Shown here one piece after another: positions 44,408-52,824 of a DNA stretch of 64,000 nt. The stretch's first letter is position 1, and the number at the start of each line of letters is the position of its first letter. A program made the translations under genes and the position numbers. The notes below the pieces were generated by a model, which did not search any database, was not told the origin of the DNA, and saw only the letters and a list, made by a program, of their open reading frames with translations. This stretch comes from Salinirubellus salinus (GTDB lineage: Archaea; Halobacteriota; Halobacteria; Halobacteriales; Haloarculaceae), in contig NZ_CP104003.1 of the NCBI RefSeq assembly GCF_025231485.1, positions 1,488,001 to 1,552,000 on the forward strand. The letters run 5' to 3'.

Positions 44408-46483
44408 TCAGTCGTCGCCTTCCATCTCCGTCTTGGCGACCTCGGCGCCGGCGAACTCGAGGACCTCCTTCGCACCGTCCTCGGAGTAGTGCTGGTCGGT
44501 CAGCGCCTGGATCCACGAGGAGCGCTGGTCGTCGTCCATCTCCCCGCTCGACACCAGGGCGGAGAAGTTGATGTTGTGCTTCTTGTCCTCCCAGAGCTTG
44601 CGCTCCAGCGCCCGGCGCAGCCGGTCGTTGTCCTGCGGGTTGAACGAGGTCCCCTCGCGGGCACGCCGCGAGACCCAGTTCGACACCTCCTGTCGGAAGT
44701 CGTCCTTGCGGTCCTCGGGGATGTTGAGCTTCTCCTCGACGTCGCGCAGGAACTTCTCGTCCGGGTCCTGCTCGCGGCCCGTGATGTCGTCCTCGACGGT
44801 GTCGTCGTCGATGTAGGCCATCACGTGGTCCATGTACTTCTCGCCCTGCCGCTGGATCTCGTCGACGTCGTAGGCCAGCGCGTGGCGCACGTCCTCGATG
44901 GCCCGCTCCTTGTACTCCTCACGGACGAGTTCGAGGTAGCGGTAGTACGTCTCGAAGTTCTCCTCCGGGATGGAGCCGTGGTTCTCGAGGTTCTCCTCCA
45001 GGTGGTTGAACGTCGTCAGCGGCGAGAGGAACCGCCGGCCGCGGTGCATCGAGTCCATGATGGCCTCGGCGATCTCGTCGCCGATGAAGCGGGGCGAGAC
45101 GCCGTCCATCCCCTCGCCGAGGTCGGTGGTCTCGGCGGCCTCCTCGCGGAGTTTCTTCACGTCCACGTCGTCGGCCTCGTCGACCTCGCCGTTGTACGCC
45201 TTGGCCTTCTGGACGACGCTGACCTGCCCGCCGTCCGGTTCCTCGATACGGGTCAGGACGCCGAACAGCCCCGCCATCTCCAGGGTGTGGGGTTCGACGT
45301 GGATGTCCGGGACGTCGGCGTTCCGGAGCATCTTCTCGTAGATGCGCGCCTCCTCCTCGTACTGGAGGACGTACGGGAAGTCGATGCGCTTCGTGCGGTC
45401 GTTGAACGCCTCCATCTTCTCGTCGCCCTTCTTGTCCCGGTACTCGGGCATGTTCGTCCGGCCGACGATGACCTGGTCGATGTCGATACGGGGGTTGTTC
45501 TTCGGCTTGATGGTCTGTTCCTGCGTGGCGTGCAGGAAGTCGTAGAGGAACTCGCGCTGGAGCTTCAGCAGCTCCTCGCCCGAGAAGATACCGCGGTTCG
45601 CGTTGCAGAACGCCCCGCTGTAGTCGAACGCACGGGGGTCGGACTCGCCGTAGACGGCGATCTTCGAGTAGTTGACGTCGCCGGTCAGTTCGGTCTCGTC
45701 CTGGTTCTTCTTGTCCTTCGGCTCGAACGTCTCGACACACTGGCGCTTGTTCTCGTCGGCGACCAGCCGGATGACCTCGACGTGGTTCTCCAGCACCTGC
45801 TGCAGGTCGTCGTCGTAGTGTTCGAGCAGGCGGTCCATGTAGAACTCGCTGGCCGGGTCGAGCGACTGCTCGTTCCGGATGGTGTAGGGCGCGTCGTGGC
45901 GCTCGTTCATCCCTTCGAGGACGCGGTCACGCTGTTCCTGCGGGACCAGGACGAGGGGGTCCTGGTTCATCGGCGAGCGGACCACGTCGTCGGCCGGGTC
46001 CTGGTCGCGGATGACGTCACAGAGGTTCGTCCAGCGGAACGTGTACATCCGGCCGTCGTCCCGGAGCGTGTAGTCCTCGAAGTAGGTGCGGACCTGCCGG
46101 TCGAACTCGGACTTCCCGGAGCCGACCGGGCCGAGGAGCAGTTTGATGCGCTTCTCCGGCCCGAGACCGCGGGCACCCGACTTCACCTTGTTGACGAACT
46201 CGTGGATACTCTCGTGTATCGACCGGCCGTAGAACGTGTTCTCGCCGCCGTTCAGCGGATCCTCGCTCGCCAGCAGGTACTCCACCACGCCGGCGTCTTC
46301 GTCGTACTCCGTGCCGTAGAAGTCGAACATGTCCGCGACGCGCTGGTGCGCGTTGCGGGCGATGCGTGGGTGTTCGTACAGTTCCTCGAGGTACCAGTCG
46401 AACGTCCGTGTCTCGCGGAGGTCCGCCGGTATCGAACTCCGGTACTCCTTGCTCAGTTCTTCGAGCGTTTCCATGTCACTCAT
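44408..46483 (-). CDS. PrkA-family serine protein kinase / AAA+ ATPase
   Basis: The 691-residue protein is close in size to E. coli YeaG. It has FDWYLEELYEHPRIARNAHQR, the Walker A GPVGSGKSEFDR (about residues 117-128), the PrkA-typical EEQYRR-like positions around YMDRLLEHYDDDLQQVLENH, FSGEELLKLQREFLYDFLHA and the GRTNMPEYRD block, then the kinase-like C-terminus with SPRFIGDEIAEAIMDS. It is the first gene of the PrkA-PrkA-YeaH-SpoVR operon. A TATA-like box near 46703-46716 implies a leader of about 200 nt. Confidence 0.92.
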   Translation of the reverse strand: MSDMETLEELSKEYRSSIPADLRETRTFDWYLEELYEHPRIARNAHQRVADMFDFYGTEYDEDAGVVEYLLASEDPLNGGENTFYGRSIHESIHEFVNKVKSGARGLGPEKRIKLLLGPVGSGKSEFDRQVRTYFEDYTLRDDGRMYTFRWTNLCDVIRDQDPADDVVRSPMNQDPLVLVPQEQRDRVLEGMNERHDAPYTIRNEQSLDPASEFYMDRLLEHYDDDLQQVLENHVEVIRLVADENKRQCVETFEPKDKKNQDETELTGDVNYSKIAVYGESDPRAFDYSGAFCNANRGIFSGEELLKLQREFLYDFLHATQEQTIKPKNNPRIDIDQVIVGRTNMPEYRDKKGDEKMEAFNDRTKRIDFPYVLQYEEEARIYEKMLRNADVPDIHVEPHTLEMAGLFGVLTRIEEPDGGQVSVVQKAKAYNGEVDEADDVDVKKLREEAAETTDLGEGMDGVSPRFIGDEIAEAIMDSMHRGRRFLSPLTTFNHLEENLENHGSIPEENFETYYRYLELVREEYKERAIEDVRHALAYDVDEIQRQGEKYMDHVMAYIDDDTVEDDITGREQDPDEKFLRDVEEKLNIPEDRKDDFRQEVSNWVSRRAREGTSFNPQDNDRLRRALERKLWEDKKHNINFSALVSSGEMDDDQRSSWIQALTDQHYSEDGAKEVLEFAGAEVAKTEMEGDD

Positions 46484-46879
46484 GCTTTACGTGCCCCCGG
46501 GAAGCGGGGACTGGGGGACGGCCACGCGGCCGCAGTTCCAGTGGCGAGGGACCCGCCCCGTCGCTCACGGGTGAGGCGAGCGGCGTGACGAGTCCATCGT
46601 GTGCCATGTCTGAACGTACCACCCTCGAGACTGTCCCGACCCGTCGAGGGAAGTCGACGGGAGGACGGCAGGGGCGGCGTCGTACAGGTGGGGCGTGCCA
46701 CCGATACTATATTGTGTGTGAGGGATGGACCCGTATAAGCCTTTGTCCGAGTCCCTGCCGAGAGTCGCAGACGGCGGGCCGTTTGGTCCTCGAGACACTC
46801 TCGAACGCGGGAATCCCGACCACCGCCCGACCACCGCCCGACCACGCGACTGAAACCGTCCCGCCTCCAACACCGGTGT
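46484..46879. promoter_or_regulatory. Leader and promoter region upstream of the PrkA operon
   Basis: This is a 396-nt gap between divergent genes. On the minus strand ACAATATAGTATCGG (46703-46716) is the best TATA-like box, about 225 nt before the operon ATG. A perfect hairpin CCCCG / CGGGG with a 5-nt loop lies at 46495-46509, only 12 nt before the ATG, in the presumed leader. CGTATAAGCC at 46732-46741 could serve the plus-strand gene at 46880. A 43-codon minus-strand ORF (46607-46476) overlaps the operon start, but nothing supports it. Confidence 0.4.
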
Positions 46880-47281
46880 ATGCTCACCGACGCGGAACGC
46901 GAGTCGCTCCCCGAGGGCTGGCGGGTCTGGAACGCCGACGACACCCGGCTGATACTCGCCTACCGACCCGACGTGTTCGACGGCGCTGGCTTCGACCCGG
47001 CCTGTATGCCCACGGTCTACCTGACCCGTGGCCGGAAGACGAAGCGGCCCGAGGGCAACCGCAACCTGCCGCCCGACGCGCCGTGGACGGTCACCCTGTT
47101 CCTCGAACCGGACGTGAGCACCGACCCCGAGTTCCACGACGGCCGCGAGCCGGCCGTCGAAGCGGCGCTCTCGCTGGCGGCGTCGTTCGCCGCCGGCGAG
47201 CTGGACTACCGCGACCTCTACCAGCTCCCGCGAGAGACGTACCTCGACGAACTGGACAGGTTGACAGGACGGGCCGACTGA
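46880..47281 (+). CDS. DUF5820-like haloarchaeal protein
   Basis: The 133-residue protein has the blocks LPEGWRVWNADDTRLILAYRPDVFDG, PTVYLTRGRKTKRP, WTVTLFLEPDV and YRDLYQLPRETYLDELDRLTG. I recognise them as a haloarchaea-specific family of unknown function (DUF5820 from memory). It is soluble and acidic with no catalytic motif. It is divergent from the PrkA operon. Confidence 0.65.
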   Translation: MLTDAERESLPEGWRVWNADDTRLILAYRPDVFDGAGFDPACMPTVYLTRGRKTKRPEGNRNLPPDAPWTVTLFLEPDVSTDPEFHDGREPAVEAALSLAASFAAGELDYRDLYQLPRETYLDELDRLTGRAD

Positions 47282-47368
47282 ACGACGGCCCGGCTGGCTG
47301 GACCGCCCGAGCGGGCCACCCCCGCGTGCGACGCAGGTGTTAACACCGTCACCGGCGAACCACCGGGT

Positions 47369-47818
47369 ATGTCCAAGGTCACGCTCATCGGCAAGCGCCT
47401 CGCCGAACCCGGCGTCGAGTTCACGTACGGGGGCGAGTCGAGCGCCTGCGAGGGCTGTCCCTACCGGGACCAGTGTCTCAACCTCACGGCGGGCCACCGC
47501 TACCGGGTGACGAGCGTCCGCGAGAACACGCAGACCCTCGACTGCGCGGTCCACGACGTGGGCGTGCAGGCCGTCGAGGTCGAGCCGGCGCCAGTCCTCG
47601 CCAACGTCGCCAGCAAGGGGGCCTACGCCGGGTCGAAAGCCTCGCTCGAGGGGCCGTGTCCCTACACCGAGTGCCCGAGCCACGCCTACTGCGAGCCCGC
47701 AGGCGCCGAGTTCGACGAGTCCTACCAGATAACCGAGGTGCTGGGCGACCCACCACACGACTACTGCATGCTGGGCCGTGACCTGACGCTCGTGGAGTTC
47801 GCCGCGCACGACGAGTAG
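47369..47818 (+). CDS. UPF0179-family cysteine-rich protein
   Basis: The 149-residue archaeal protein has cysteines in two clusters: CEGCPYRDQC (about residues 29-38) and CPYTECPSHAYC (about 94-105), plus single cysteines near 57 and 132. This pattern suggests a zinc or iron-sulfur site. The family is conserved across euryarchaea and its function is unknown. An 87-nt gap separates it from the upstream gene. Confidence 0.85.
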   Translation: MSKVTLIGKRLAEPGVEFTYGGESSACEGCPYRDQCLNLTAGHRYRVTSVRENTQTLDCAVHDVGVQAVEVEPAPVLANVASKGAYAGSKASLEGPCPYTECPSHAYCEPAGAEFDESYQITEVLGDPPHDYCMLGRDLTLVEFAAHDE

Positions 47819-47867
47819 CCACGTCTGGAACCGACAGGTAGAACCGGGCGCTCCCACACCGCCCACC

Positions 47868-48065
47868 GTGTCCCCCGCTGCGACCAGATTCCAGCTCTGT
47901 GGCATCGCCCTGATACTGTTCGCTGGCCTCCGCGACCTGCAGGTGGCGGTCTACGGCTACGGCGACCCCGGCGAGGTCGGCGTGTACATCGCCACGACCG
48001 GTGCGCTGATGCCCGTCTCCGGGCTCGTCTTCCCAGTGCTGACCGGGACGTCGGCGGACGACTGA
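47868..48065 (+). CDS. Small membrane protein, function unknown
   Basis: The 65-residue protein starts at a GTG and has two hydrophobic stretches (QLCGIALILFAGLRDLQVAV and VYIATTGALMPVSGLVFPVL). I do not recognise it. It lies between two certain genes on the same strand, which gives moderate support. Confidence 0.45.
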   Translation: MSPAATRFQLCGIALILFAGLRDLQVAVYGYGDPGEVGVYIATTGALMPVSGLVFPVLTGTSADD

Positions 48066-48112
48066 GCCGTCCCGACCACACACTTACGTCACTCACCCGC
48101 ACACCGCGAGGT

Positions 48113-48904
48113 ATGCCAGTCGACCCACTCGACGGCGTCGTGGCGTTCGTCACCGGCGCGAGCAGGGGCATCGGACGGGAGATCGCGGTCACCTTCGCCG
48201 AACAGGGCGCCGACGTGGCCTGCACGGCCCGGAGCGAGGACGCCATCGAGGAGACGGCCGAGATGGTCCGCGACGAGGGGGGCGAGGCCATCGCCGTCCC
48301 CGTCGACGTGACCGACGAAGCGGCCGTCGAGGCCGCCGTCGAACGGACTGTCGAGGAACTCGGCGGGCTCGACTGTGTCGTCAACAACGCCGGCGCGACC
48401 GGGGAGGTGGAGCCGGTCCACCGACTCGACCCCGAGGCGTTCACCGAGACGCAGGCCGTGAACGTGACGGGCGCGATGACCTGCGTGAAACACGCCGCCG
48501 GGCACCTCCGCGAGAGCGACCGCGGGAGCGTCGTCAACATCGCCTCCATCGGCGGGAAGCGGCCGTACCCGAACCGGGCGCCATACGCCGCCTCGAAGAT
48601 GGCGCTCGTCGGACTCACGCGGACGCTGGCGTTCGAACTCGGGCACGACGACGTGACCGTGAACGCCGTCCTCCCCGGGCCGGTCGCGGGCGACCGCATC
48701 GAGGAGGTGATGGAGGCGCAGGCCCGCCTCGCCGACGTGGAGGACGCACACCCCGTCTCGTTCGGGGAGAACGACTTCGCGCTGCCGAACTACGTCGTCG
48801 AGGCGCGGGAGGTGGCCGAGCAGGTGGCCCACCTCGCCGGGCCACACGCACGACACGTCACCGCGCAGGAACTGGGTGTCGACGGTGGGGGGACCTGGTA
48901 CTGA
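48113..48904 (+). CDS. Short-chain dehydrogenase/reductase (SDR)
   Basis: The 263-residue classical SDR has the cofactor motif TGASRGIG (about residues 14-21), NNAG (about 92), the catalytic Ser in VNIASIGG and the Tyr-Lys pair in YAASK (about 160). The C-terminal GVDGGGTWY is typical. It reduces or oxidises a hydroxy/keto substrate with NAD(P). FabG-like ketoacyl reductase or sugar/steroid-type activity are both possible; the neighbours do not decide. Confidence 0.9.
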   Translation: MPVDPLDGVVAFVTGASRGIGREIAVTFAEQGADVACTARSEDAIEETAEMVRDEGGEAIAVPVDVTDEAAVEAAVERTVEELGGLDCVVNNAGATGEVEPVHRLDPEAFTETQAVNVTGAMTCVKHAAGHLRESDRGSVVNIASIGGKRPYPNRAPYAASKMALVGLTRTLAFELGHDDVTVNAVLPGPVAGDRIEEVMEAQARLADVEDAHPVSFGENDFALPNYVVEAREVAEQVAHLAGPHARHVTAQELGVDGGGTWY

Positions 48905-48934
48905 GGCGAGGGACGGCCCCCGGAGGGGCGTGAC

Positions 48935-49741
48935 TCAGTCGTCGGCGTGCTGCGAGTCGGCGCCCAGCCGGCCACACAGGGTACCGGTGTAGCCGAACAC
49001 GTCCTCGTAGCCGTAGGCGCTCATCAGGATGGGGTAGAACGGCTCGTCGGCCTCCAGTGGCTCCCCGTCGGCGGCGGCGAACCGCTGGCCGGCGTCCACC
49101 CGTTCGAAGTTCTCGACGAACACCTCGAAGCGCTCGCCCCCGATCTTCGGGACGGCAGGGCCGAGTTCGAAGACGGGCACCTCGTCGTTCCCGTGTGGCT
49201 CGCCCGGGAGCGCACCCATCGCGGCGAGGAACTCCCGGCAGAGCGTGTAGCCGTTCTCGGCCGCCTGGTCGCTCCCCTGCATCCCACACTCCACCTCGAT
49301 GACGTCCGGCTGCTCGATGAGGCGCCCCTCGCTGAAGCTCCCCGTCTCCACGAGGGCGTCCACCGACAGGTACGGGACGACGGCTCTGGCGAGCGCGTCC
49401 AGCGTGTTGCACAGCGCGAACGGCCGGGCGTACGACTGCGTCGAGTGCATCGAGAACACCGTCAGCCCCCGCAGTTCGTGCCAGAGGTCGTGGGCCAGCC
49501 GTCTCTCGTGTGTCTCCGCGTCCGGGTCGCCCGGGAACGCCCGGTTCAGGTCCTCGTCGACGTACCGGAGGTTCCGTGACAGTGCCTCCTCGTTGGCGAC
49601 GACGAGCTTGACCGGTCGCTCGACCGGTGGTTCCTCCCGGAGGAGCGCCTCGATGGCACGCGGGCCACACGGCTCGTCGCCGTGGATGCCGCCCACGATG
49701 GCCAACTCCGGCTCGCCCTCCCCCAGCTGCTCGACTCGCAT
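48935..49741 (-). CDS. Succinylglutamate desuccinylase/aspartoacylase-family metallohydrolase
   Basis: The 268-residue protein has the M14-like zinc site: GGIHGDEPCG (His and Glu ligands, about residues 17-26) and the later His in FSMHST (about 96-101). The LNRAFPGDP arginine block and VECGMQ also fit. It should cleave an N-acyl amino acid or similar amide. The exact substrate is unknown, and no succinyltransferase genes adjoin it. Confidence 0.85.
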   Translation of the reverse strand: MRVEQLGEGEPELAIVGGIHGDEPCGPRAIEALLREEPPVERPVKLVVANEEALSRNLRYVDEDLNRAFPGDPDAETHERRLAHDLWHELRGLTVFSMHSTQSYARPFALCNTLDALARAVVPYLSVDALVETGSFSEGRLIEQPDVIEVECGMQGSDQAAENGYTLCREFLAAMGALPGEPHGNDEVPVFELGPAVPKIGGERFEVFVENFERVDAGQRFAAADGEPLEADEPFYPILMSAYGYEDVFGYTGTLCGRLGADSQHADD

Positions 49742-49772
49742 CTGGACGGCCTTCGCCGTCGAACCCTATCAG

Positions 49773-50003
49773 TCACCCGCTTTGAACTGCGCCGTCAACC
49801 CGGGCGGTCAGCGTCACCTCGAGCTCCGTGCCGCAGTGGGTGCAGACCCCAGTCGAGAGGATCTCGCGCAACAACTGGTCGCGGAAGCACGTCGGACACG
49901 ACACCCCCAGCATCGGCCCCGGGAGGAATTGGAACGTGTTGTCGGCGTCGAGTGTGAACGACTGCCGGTCGGGCCGAACGTCCGCCGTCGGGTCCTGTGC
50001 CAT
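49773..50003 (-). CDS. Small zinc-ribbon protein
   Basis: The 76-residue protein has two CxxC pairs, SCPTC and VCTHC, 17 residues apart, forming a probable zinc ribbon in a short acidic protein. A TATA box (AACTATAGAT on the minus strand, 50027-50036) lies about 27 nt before the ATG, which supports a leaderless gene. The function is unknown; a nucleic-acid or protein contact role is possible. Confidence 0.7.
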   Translation of the reverse strand: MAQDPTADVRPDRQSFTLDADNTFQFLPGPMLGVSCPTCFRDQLLREILSTGVCTHCGTELEVTLTARVDGAVQSG

Positions 50004-50022
50004 GCCCACTGGTACCTCGGTA

Positions 50023-50036
50023 CAGTATCTATAGTT
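50023..50036 (-). promoter_or_regulatory. TATA box of the zinc-ribbon gene
   Basis: The minus-strand reading AACTATAGATACTG is strongly AT-rich in a G+C-rich surround and centres about 27 nt before the ATG at 50003. Confidence 0.6.
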
Positions 50037-50079
50037 GCTGCCGGAATCGGCCCGCCGGTGCGAGTGGTCCGGCGTCCGC

Positions 50080-51423
50080 TCAGGCGGCGTCCTCGATGGC
50101 GGCCGCGAGGAGGTCGACTCCCATCGTTATCTCGCGTTCGGTCACGTCGAGCGGCGGCAAGACCCGGAGCGTCCGGGTCCCACAGCCGAGCGTGAGCAGG
50201 CCACGCTGGACGGCGGCGTCGACCACGTCGTCGCGGCGCTGCTTGCTGTCGAACTCGACGGCGAGCATCAGCCCCTTGCCACGGGCGTCGAGGACGTTGG
50301 GGAGCTCGCGCTCACCGAGCAGTTCGAGGAACAGGTCGCCCATCGCGGTGGCGTTCGCCAGCAGGTCGTGGTCGTGGATGGCCTCGATGGTGAGTGCACC
50401 CTGCATCGCGTCGGCGATGTCGCCGGCCCCCCACGTCGAGGAGAGCCGGGACGTCTCGGTGGGGAAGGTCTCGGAACTGGCGACGGTCGCGCCCACCCGG
50501 AGCCCCTTCGCCGCGCAGACGACGTCCGGGTCGAGCGGGTAGTCGTCGACGGCCCAGAACTCGCCCGTGCGGCCCATCCCGGACTGGATCTCGTCGGCGA
50601 TGACGAGGAAGCCGTGTTCCTCGCGTAGCGCCGCGAGTTCCTCGACGAACGCGTCGCTCGGGAAGCGGTAGCCTCCCTCGCCCTGCACGGGTTCGAGTAT
50701 GAGGTAGGCCACGTCGGCCGGGTCGACGTACCCCGACTCTGGGTCGAGCATCCGCCGGAGCTGTGACGGGGTCTCGGCGTTCGGGAAGAAGCCACACGAA
50801 CAGGTCGCCCGGGTACACGCCCGGTCGTCGCAGTACGGCACCTCGTGGATCCCGTGGATCTCTGGGAACCGCCGACGGTACACCTCCTTCGAGCGGTTGA
50901 GCGAGAGTGCCCCGAGCGTCCGGCCGTGGAACGCCCCCTCGAACGTGACGCCGTACTTGCCGTGCGACGCGTCGTAACACACCTTCATCGCGTTCTCGAC
51001 GGCCTCGGCGCCGGAGTTCGAGAGGAAGACCGTGTCGAGCCCGTAGCGCTCGGTGGTCTCGGTCAGGAGGTCCATCAACTCCGCGGGACCGGGGTAGGCC
51101 GGTTCGGTCGGGTCACCAGCCGAGAGGTAGAAGTCCTGACCCGCGATCTTGAGCGGGTCCACCAGGTCGAACTCGGCCATCCGGTCGAGGATCTTCGGAT
51201 TGTTGTAGCCGAGCGGGGCCGCACCGACGTGGGAGGTGAAATCGAGGAGGACGTTGCTGTCCACGTCGGTGACGAAGGGGCCGGCGGCGTCGGCCAGCGT
51301 GTCCCAGACGAACTCGTAGACGTAGGTGGAGGGCGCGGCGAACCGGTGGTGGTACTCGACCCGCTGTTCGGCCTTCGGGCCGGGGAACGAGTCGACTGAG
51401 ACGGTCGCTGTAGCACGGTCCAT
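50080..51423 (-). CDS. Class III PLP-dependent aminotransferase (4-aminobutyrate/acetylornithine type)
   Basis: The 447-residue protein has the class III features: DFTSHVGAAPLGYNNP, FLSNSGAEAVENAMK, FEGAFHGRTLGALSLN, VQGEGGYRFP, IADEIQSGMGRTGEFWA, and the PLP-lysine region VCAAKGLRVG. A cysteine-rich insert (YCDDRACTRATCSCGFF, about residues 203-219) could hold a metal. It transfers an amino group from an omega-amino or similar donor to a 2-oxo acid. The substrate is undetermined, although the family most often acts on GABA or related compounds. Confidence 0.85.
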   Translation of the reverse strand: MDRATATVSVDSFPGPKAEQRVEYHHRFAAPSTYVYEFVWDTLADAAGPFVTDVDSNVLLDFTSHVGAAPLGYNNPKILDRMAEFDLVDPLKIAGQDFYLSAGDPTEPAYPGPAELMDLLTETTERYGLDTVFLSNSGAEAVENAMKVCYDASHGKYGVTFEGAFHGRTLGALSLNRSKEVYRRRFPEIHGIHEVPYCDDRACTRATCSCGFFPNAETPSQLRRMLDPESGYVDPADVAYLILEPVQGEGGYRFPSDAFVEELAALREEHGFLVIADEIQSGMGRTGEFWAVDDYPLDPDVVCAAKGLRVGATVASSETFPTETSRLSSTWGAGDIADAMQGALTIEAIHDHDLLANATAMGDLFLELLGERELPNVLDARGKGLMLAVEFDSKQRRDDVVDAAVQRGLLTLGCGTRTLRVLPPLDVTEREITMGVDLLAAAIEDAA

Positions 51424-51483
51424 GGCCCGCCGTAGGCCGGTGGGTGCCTTAAGAATCGGTGGTGTCCCGTCGATAATTGCCGG

Positions 51484-52734
51484 TCAGAGCAGTGCCACGG
51501 CCGTGACGGCCCCGGCGACGGTGAGCAACGCGGCGCTCCACCCGGCCACCCGGAGGCCGAACGCGCGTTCAGGCGCGAGCATCGTGAGTCCCACCTTGAC
51601 GCCGATGGAGGCACCGGTGGCGAGCAACACGGCGAGGACGGCCGCCCCCGCGTCGACGGTACCGGCGCGGTAGAGCAGGACCGCCGAGGTCGTGGCACCG
51701 GCCGAGGAGACGAGGCCGGTGAGCGCCGCCGTCGCCAGCAGCCCCGCGGTACCGAAGGTGGCCTGTGCCAGTCCGCCGGCGACCACCACCCCGAGGAACA
51801 GCCCCCCGAAACCCAGCGCATAGCGGAGGGTGAACGGCGACTCGAGTTCCAGCGCCACCGACTCCGAGCGGTCGGCGACCAGCGCCGCGACGGCGACGCT
51901 CCCGGCGACGACGACGCCGAGCGGCAGGGCCACCCCGAACAGCGGACCGGCCGAGAGCGTGAACGCGAGGACGATGCCGAGGTTGCGCAGCGCCATCGCG
52001 GCGTTCGCCAGCAACACCGCCGCCAGTGCGTAGTCGGTCGCGGCCGGCCGCCGCCTGACGTGCTCCAGCATCGACCCCACCACGGCCGTCGAGGAGGCCA
52101 GCCCTCCGAAGAACCCCGTCACGGCGATGCCGCGCGAGCCGTAGTTCTGGACGACGGCGTAGTTCACGATGCCGATGGCGGCGACGAACACGACGATGGC
52201 CCAGACGGCCCGTGGCTCGACGGCCACCGTCTCACCCGCGACGCGGAGTGTCGTCTCGCCGGCCGGCAACAGCGGGTAGCCCACGAACGCGAGGACGGCG
52301 AACTCGCTCGCCGCCCGGACCTCCTCGCGCGAGAGGGCGTCGGCGAGGCCGTGGAGTTCCCGCTTCAGGACGAGGACGAGCGCCGACCCGACGGCGACGG
52401 TCACCCCCTCGAGCAGCAGGCCGGCCCCGACGAGGACGCCCACCGCGTAGGCGACGAGCAGGGTTGCGGCGGTGGTCAGCGAGAGGCCCCGCTCCTCGGC
52501 GAGGAGACCCCGCACGGTGAGCGCCACGCCCATCGCCACGGTGAGGAGGCCGCCGACCACCAGCAACCCCGGCCGGTCCAGCGTCTCGAACGCCGCGCCC
52601 AGCAGGGCCACCAGCGACAGCGTGCGGACGCCGGCGTCCTTCTCGGACCACTCCCGTTCGAGACCGAGGAAGAGCCCGAGCGCTCCGGCGAGCACGAGGC
52701 GAACCACCTGCGTGTCCAGGCCGGCGTACGACAT
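51484..52734 (-). CDS. MgtC/SapB- and DUF4010-type membrane protein
   Basis: The 416-residue protein has around ten or more membrane segments. The N-terminus carries the MgtC-type signature LGLFLGLEREWSEKDAGVRTLSLVALLGA. The C-terminal half resembles DUF4010 (GFFGGLASSTAVVGSML and SSAGATTSAVLL). MgtC relatives act in magnesium homeostasis and acid tolerance; transport itself is not shown. The minus-strand TATA-like TTGCTATATT (52751-52760) supports the ATG at 52734. It is divergent from the AI-2E-type gene across 90 nt. Confidence 0.82.
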   Translation of the reverse strand: MSYAGLDTQVVRLVLAGALGLFLGLEREWSEKDAGVRTLSLVALLGAAFETLDRPGLLVVGGLLTVAMGVALTVRGLLAEERGLSLTTAATLLVAYAVGVLVGAGLLLEGVTVAVGSALVLVLKRELHGLADALSREEVRAASEFAVLAFVGYPLLPAGETTLRVAGETVAVEPRAVWAIVVFVAAIGIVNYAVVQNYGSRGIAVTGFFGGLASSTAVVGSMLEHVRRRPAATDYALAAVLLANAAMALRNLGIVLAFTLSAGPLFGVALPLGVVVAGSVAVAALVADRSESVALELESPFTLRYALGFGGLFLGVVVAGGLAQATFGTAGLLATAALTGLVSSAGATTSAVLLYRAGTVDAGAAVLAVLLATGASIGVKVGLTMLAPERAFGLRVAGWSAALLTVAGAVTAVALL

Positions 52735-52793
52735 GTGACATATATTGCCGAATATAGCAAAGTAGGTTCCGCTCCCTCCACCACCGGCCCCCC

Positions 52794-52802
52794 TACTTAT
52801 TG
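52794..52802 (+). promoter_or_regulatory. TATA-like box of the AI-2E-family gene
   Basis: TACTTATTG lies about 26 nt before the ATG at 52825 and is the only AT-rich string in the preceding 40 nt on this strand. Confidence 0.5.
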
Positions 52803-52824
52803 CGGTGCCGACGAACCGCGCACT

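Noticed and set aside
46476-46607. A 43-codon minus-strand ORF overlapping the start of the PrkA operon.
   Set aside because: Proline- and arginine-rich product of the kind expected from non-coding G+C-rich DNA, with no ribosome-binding site.
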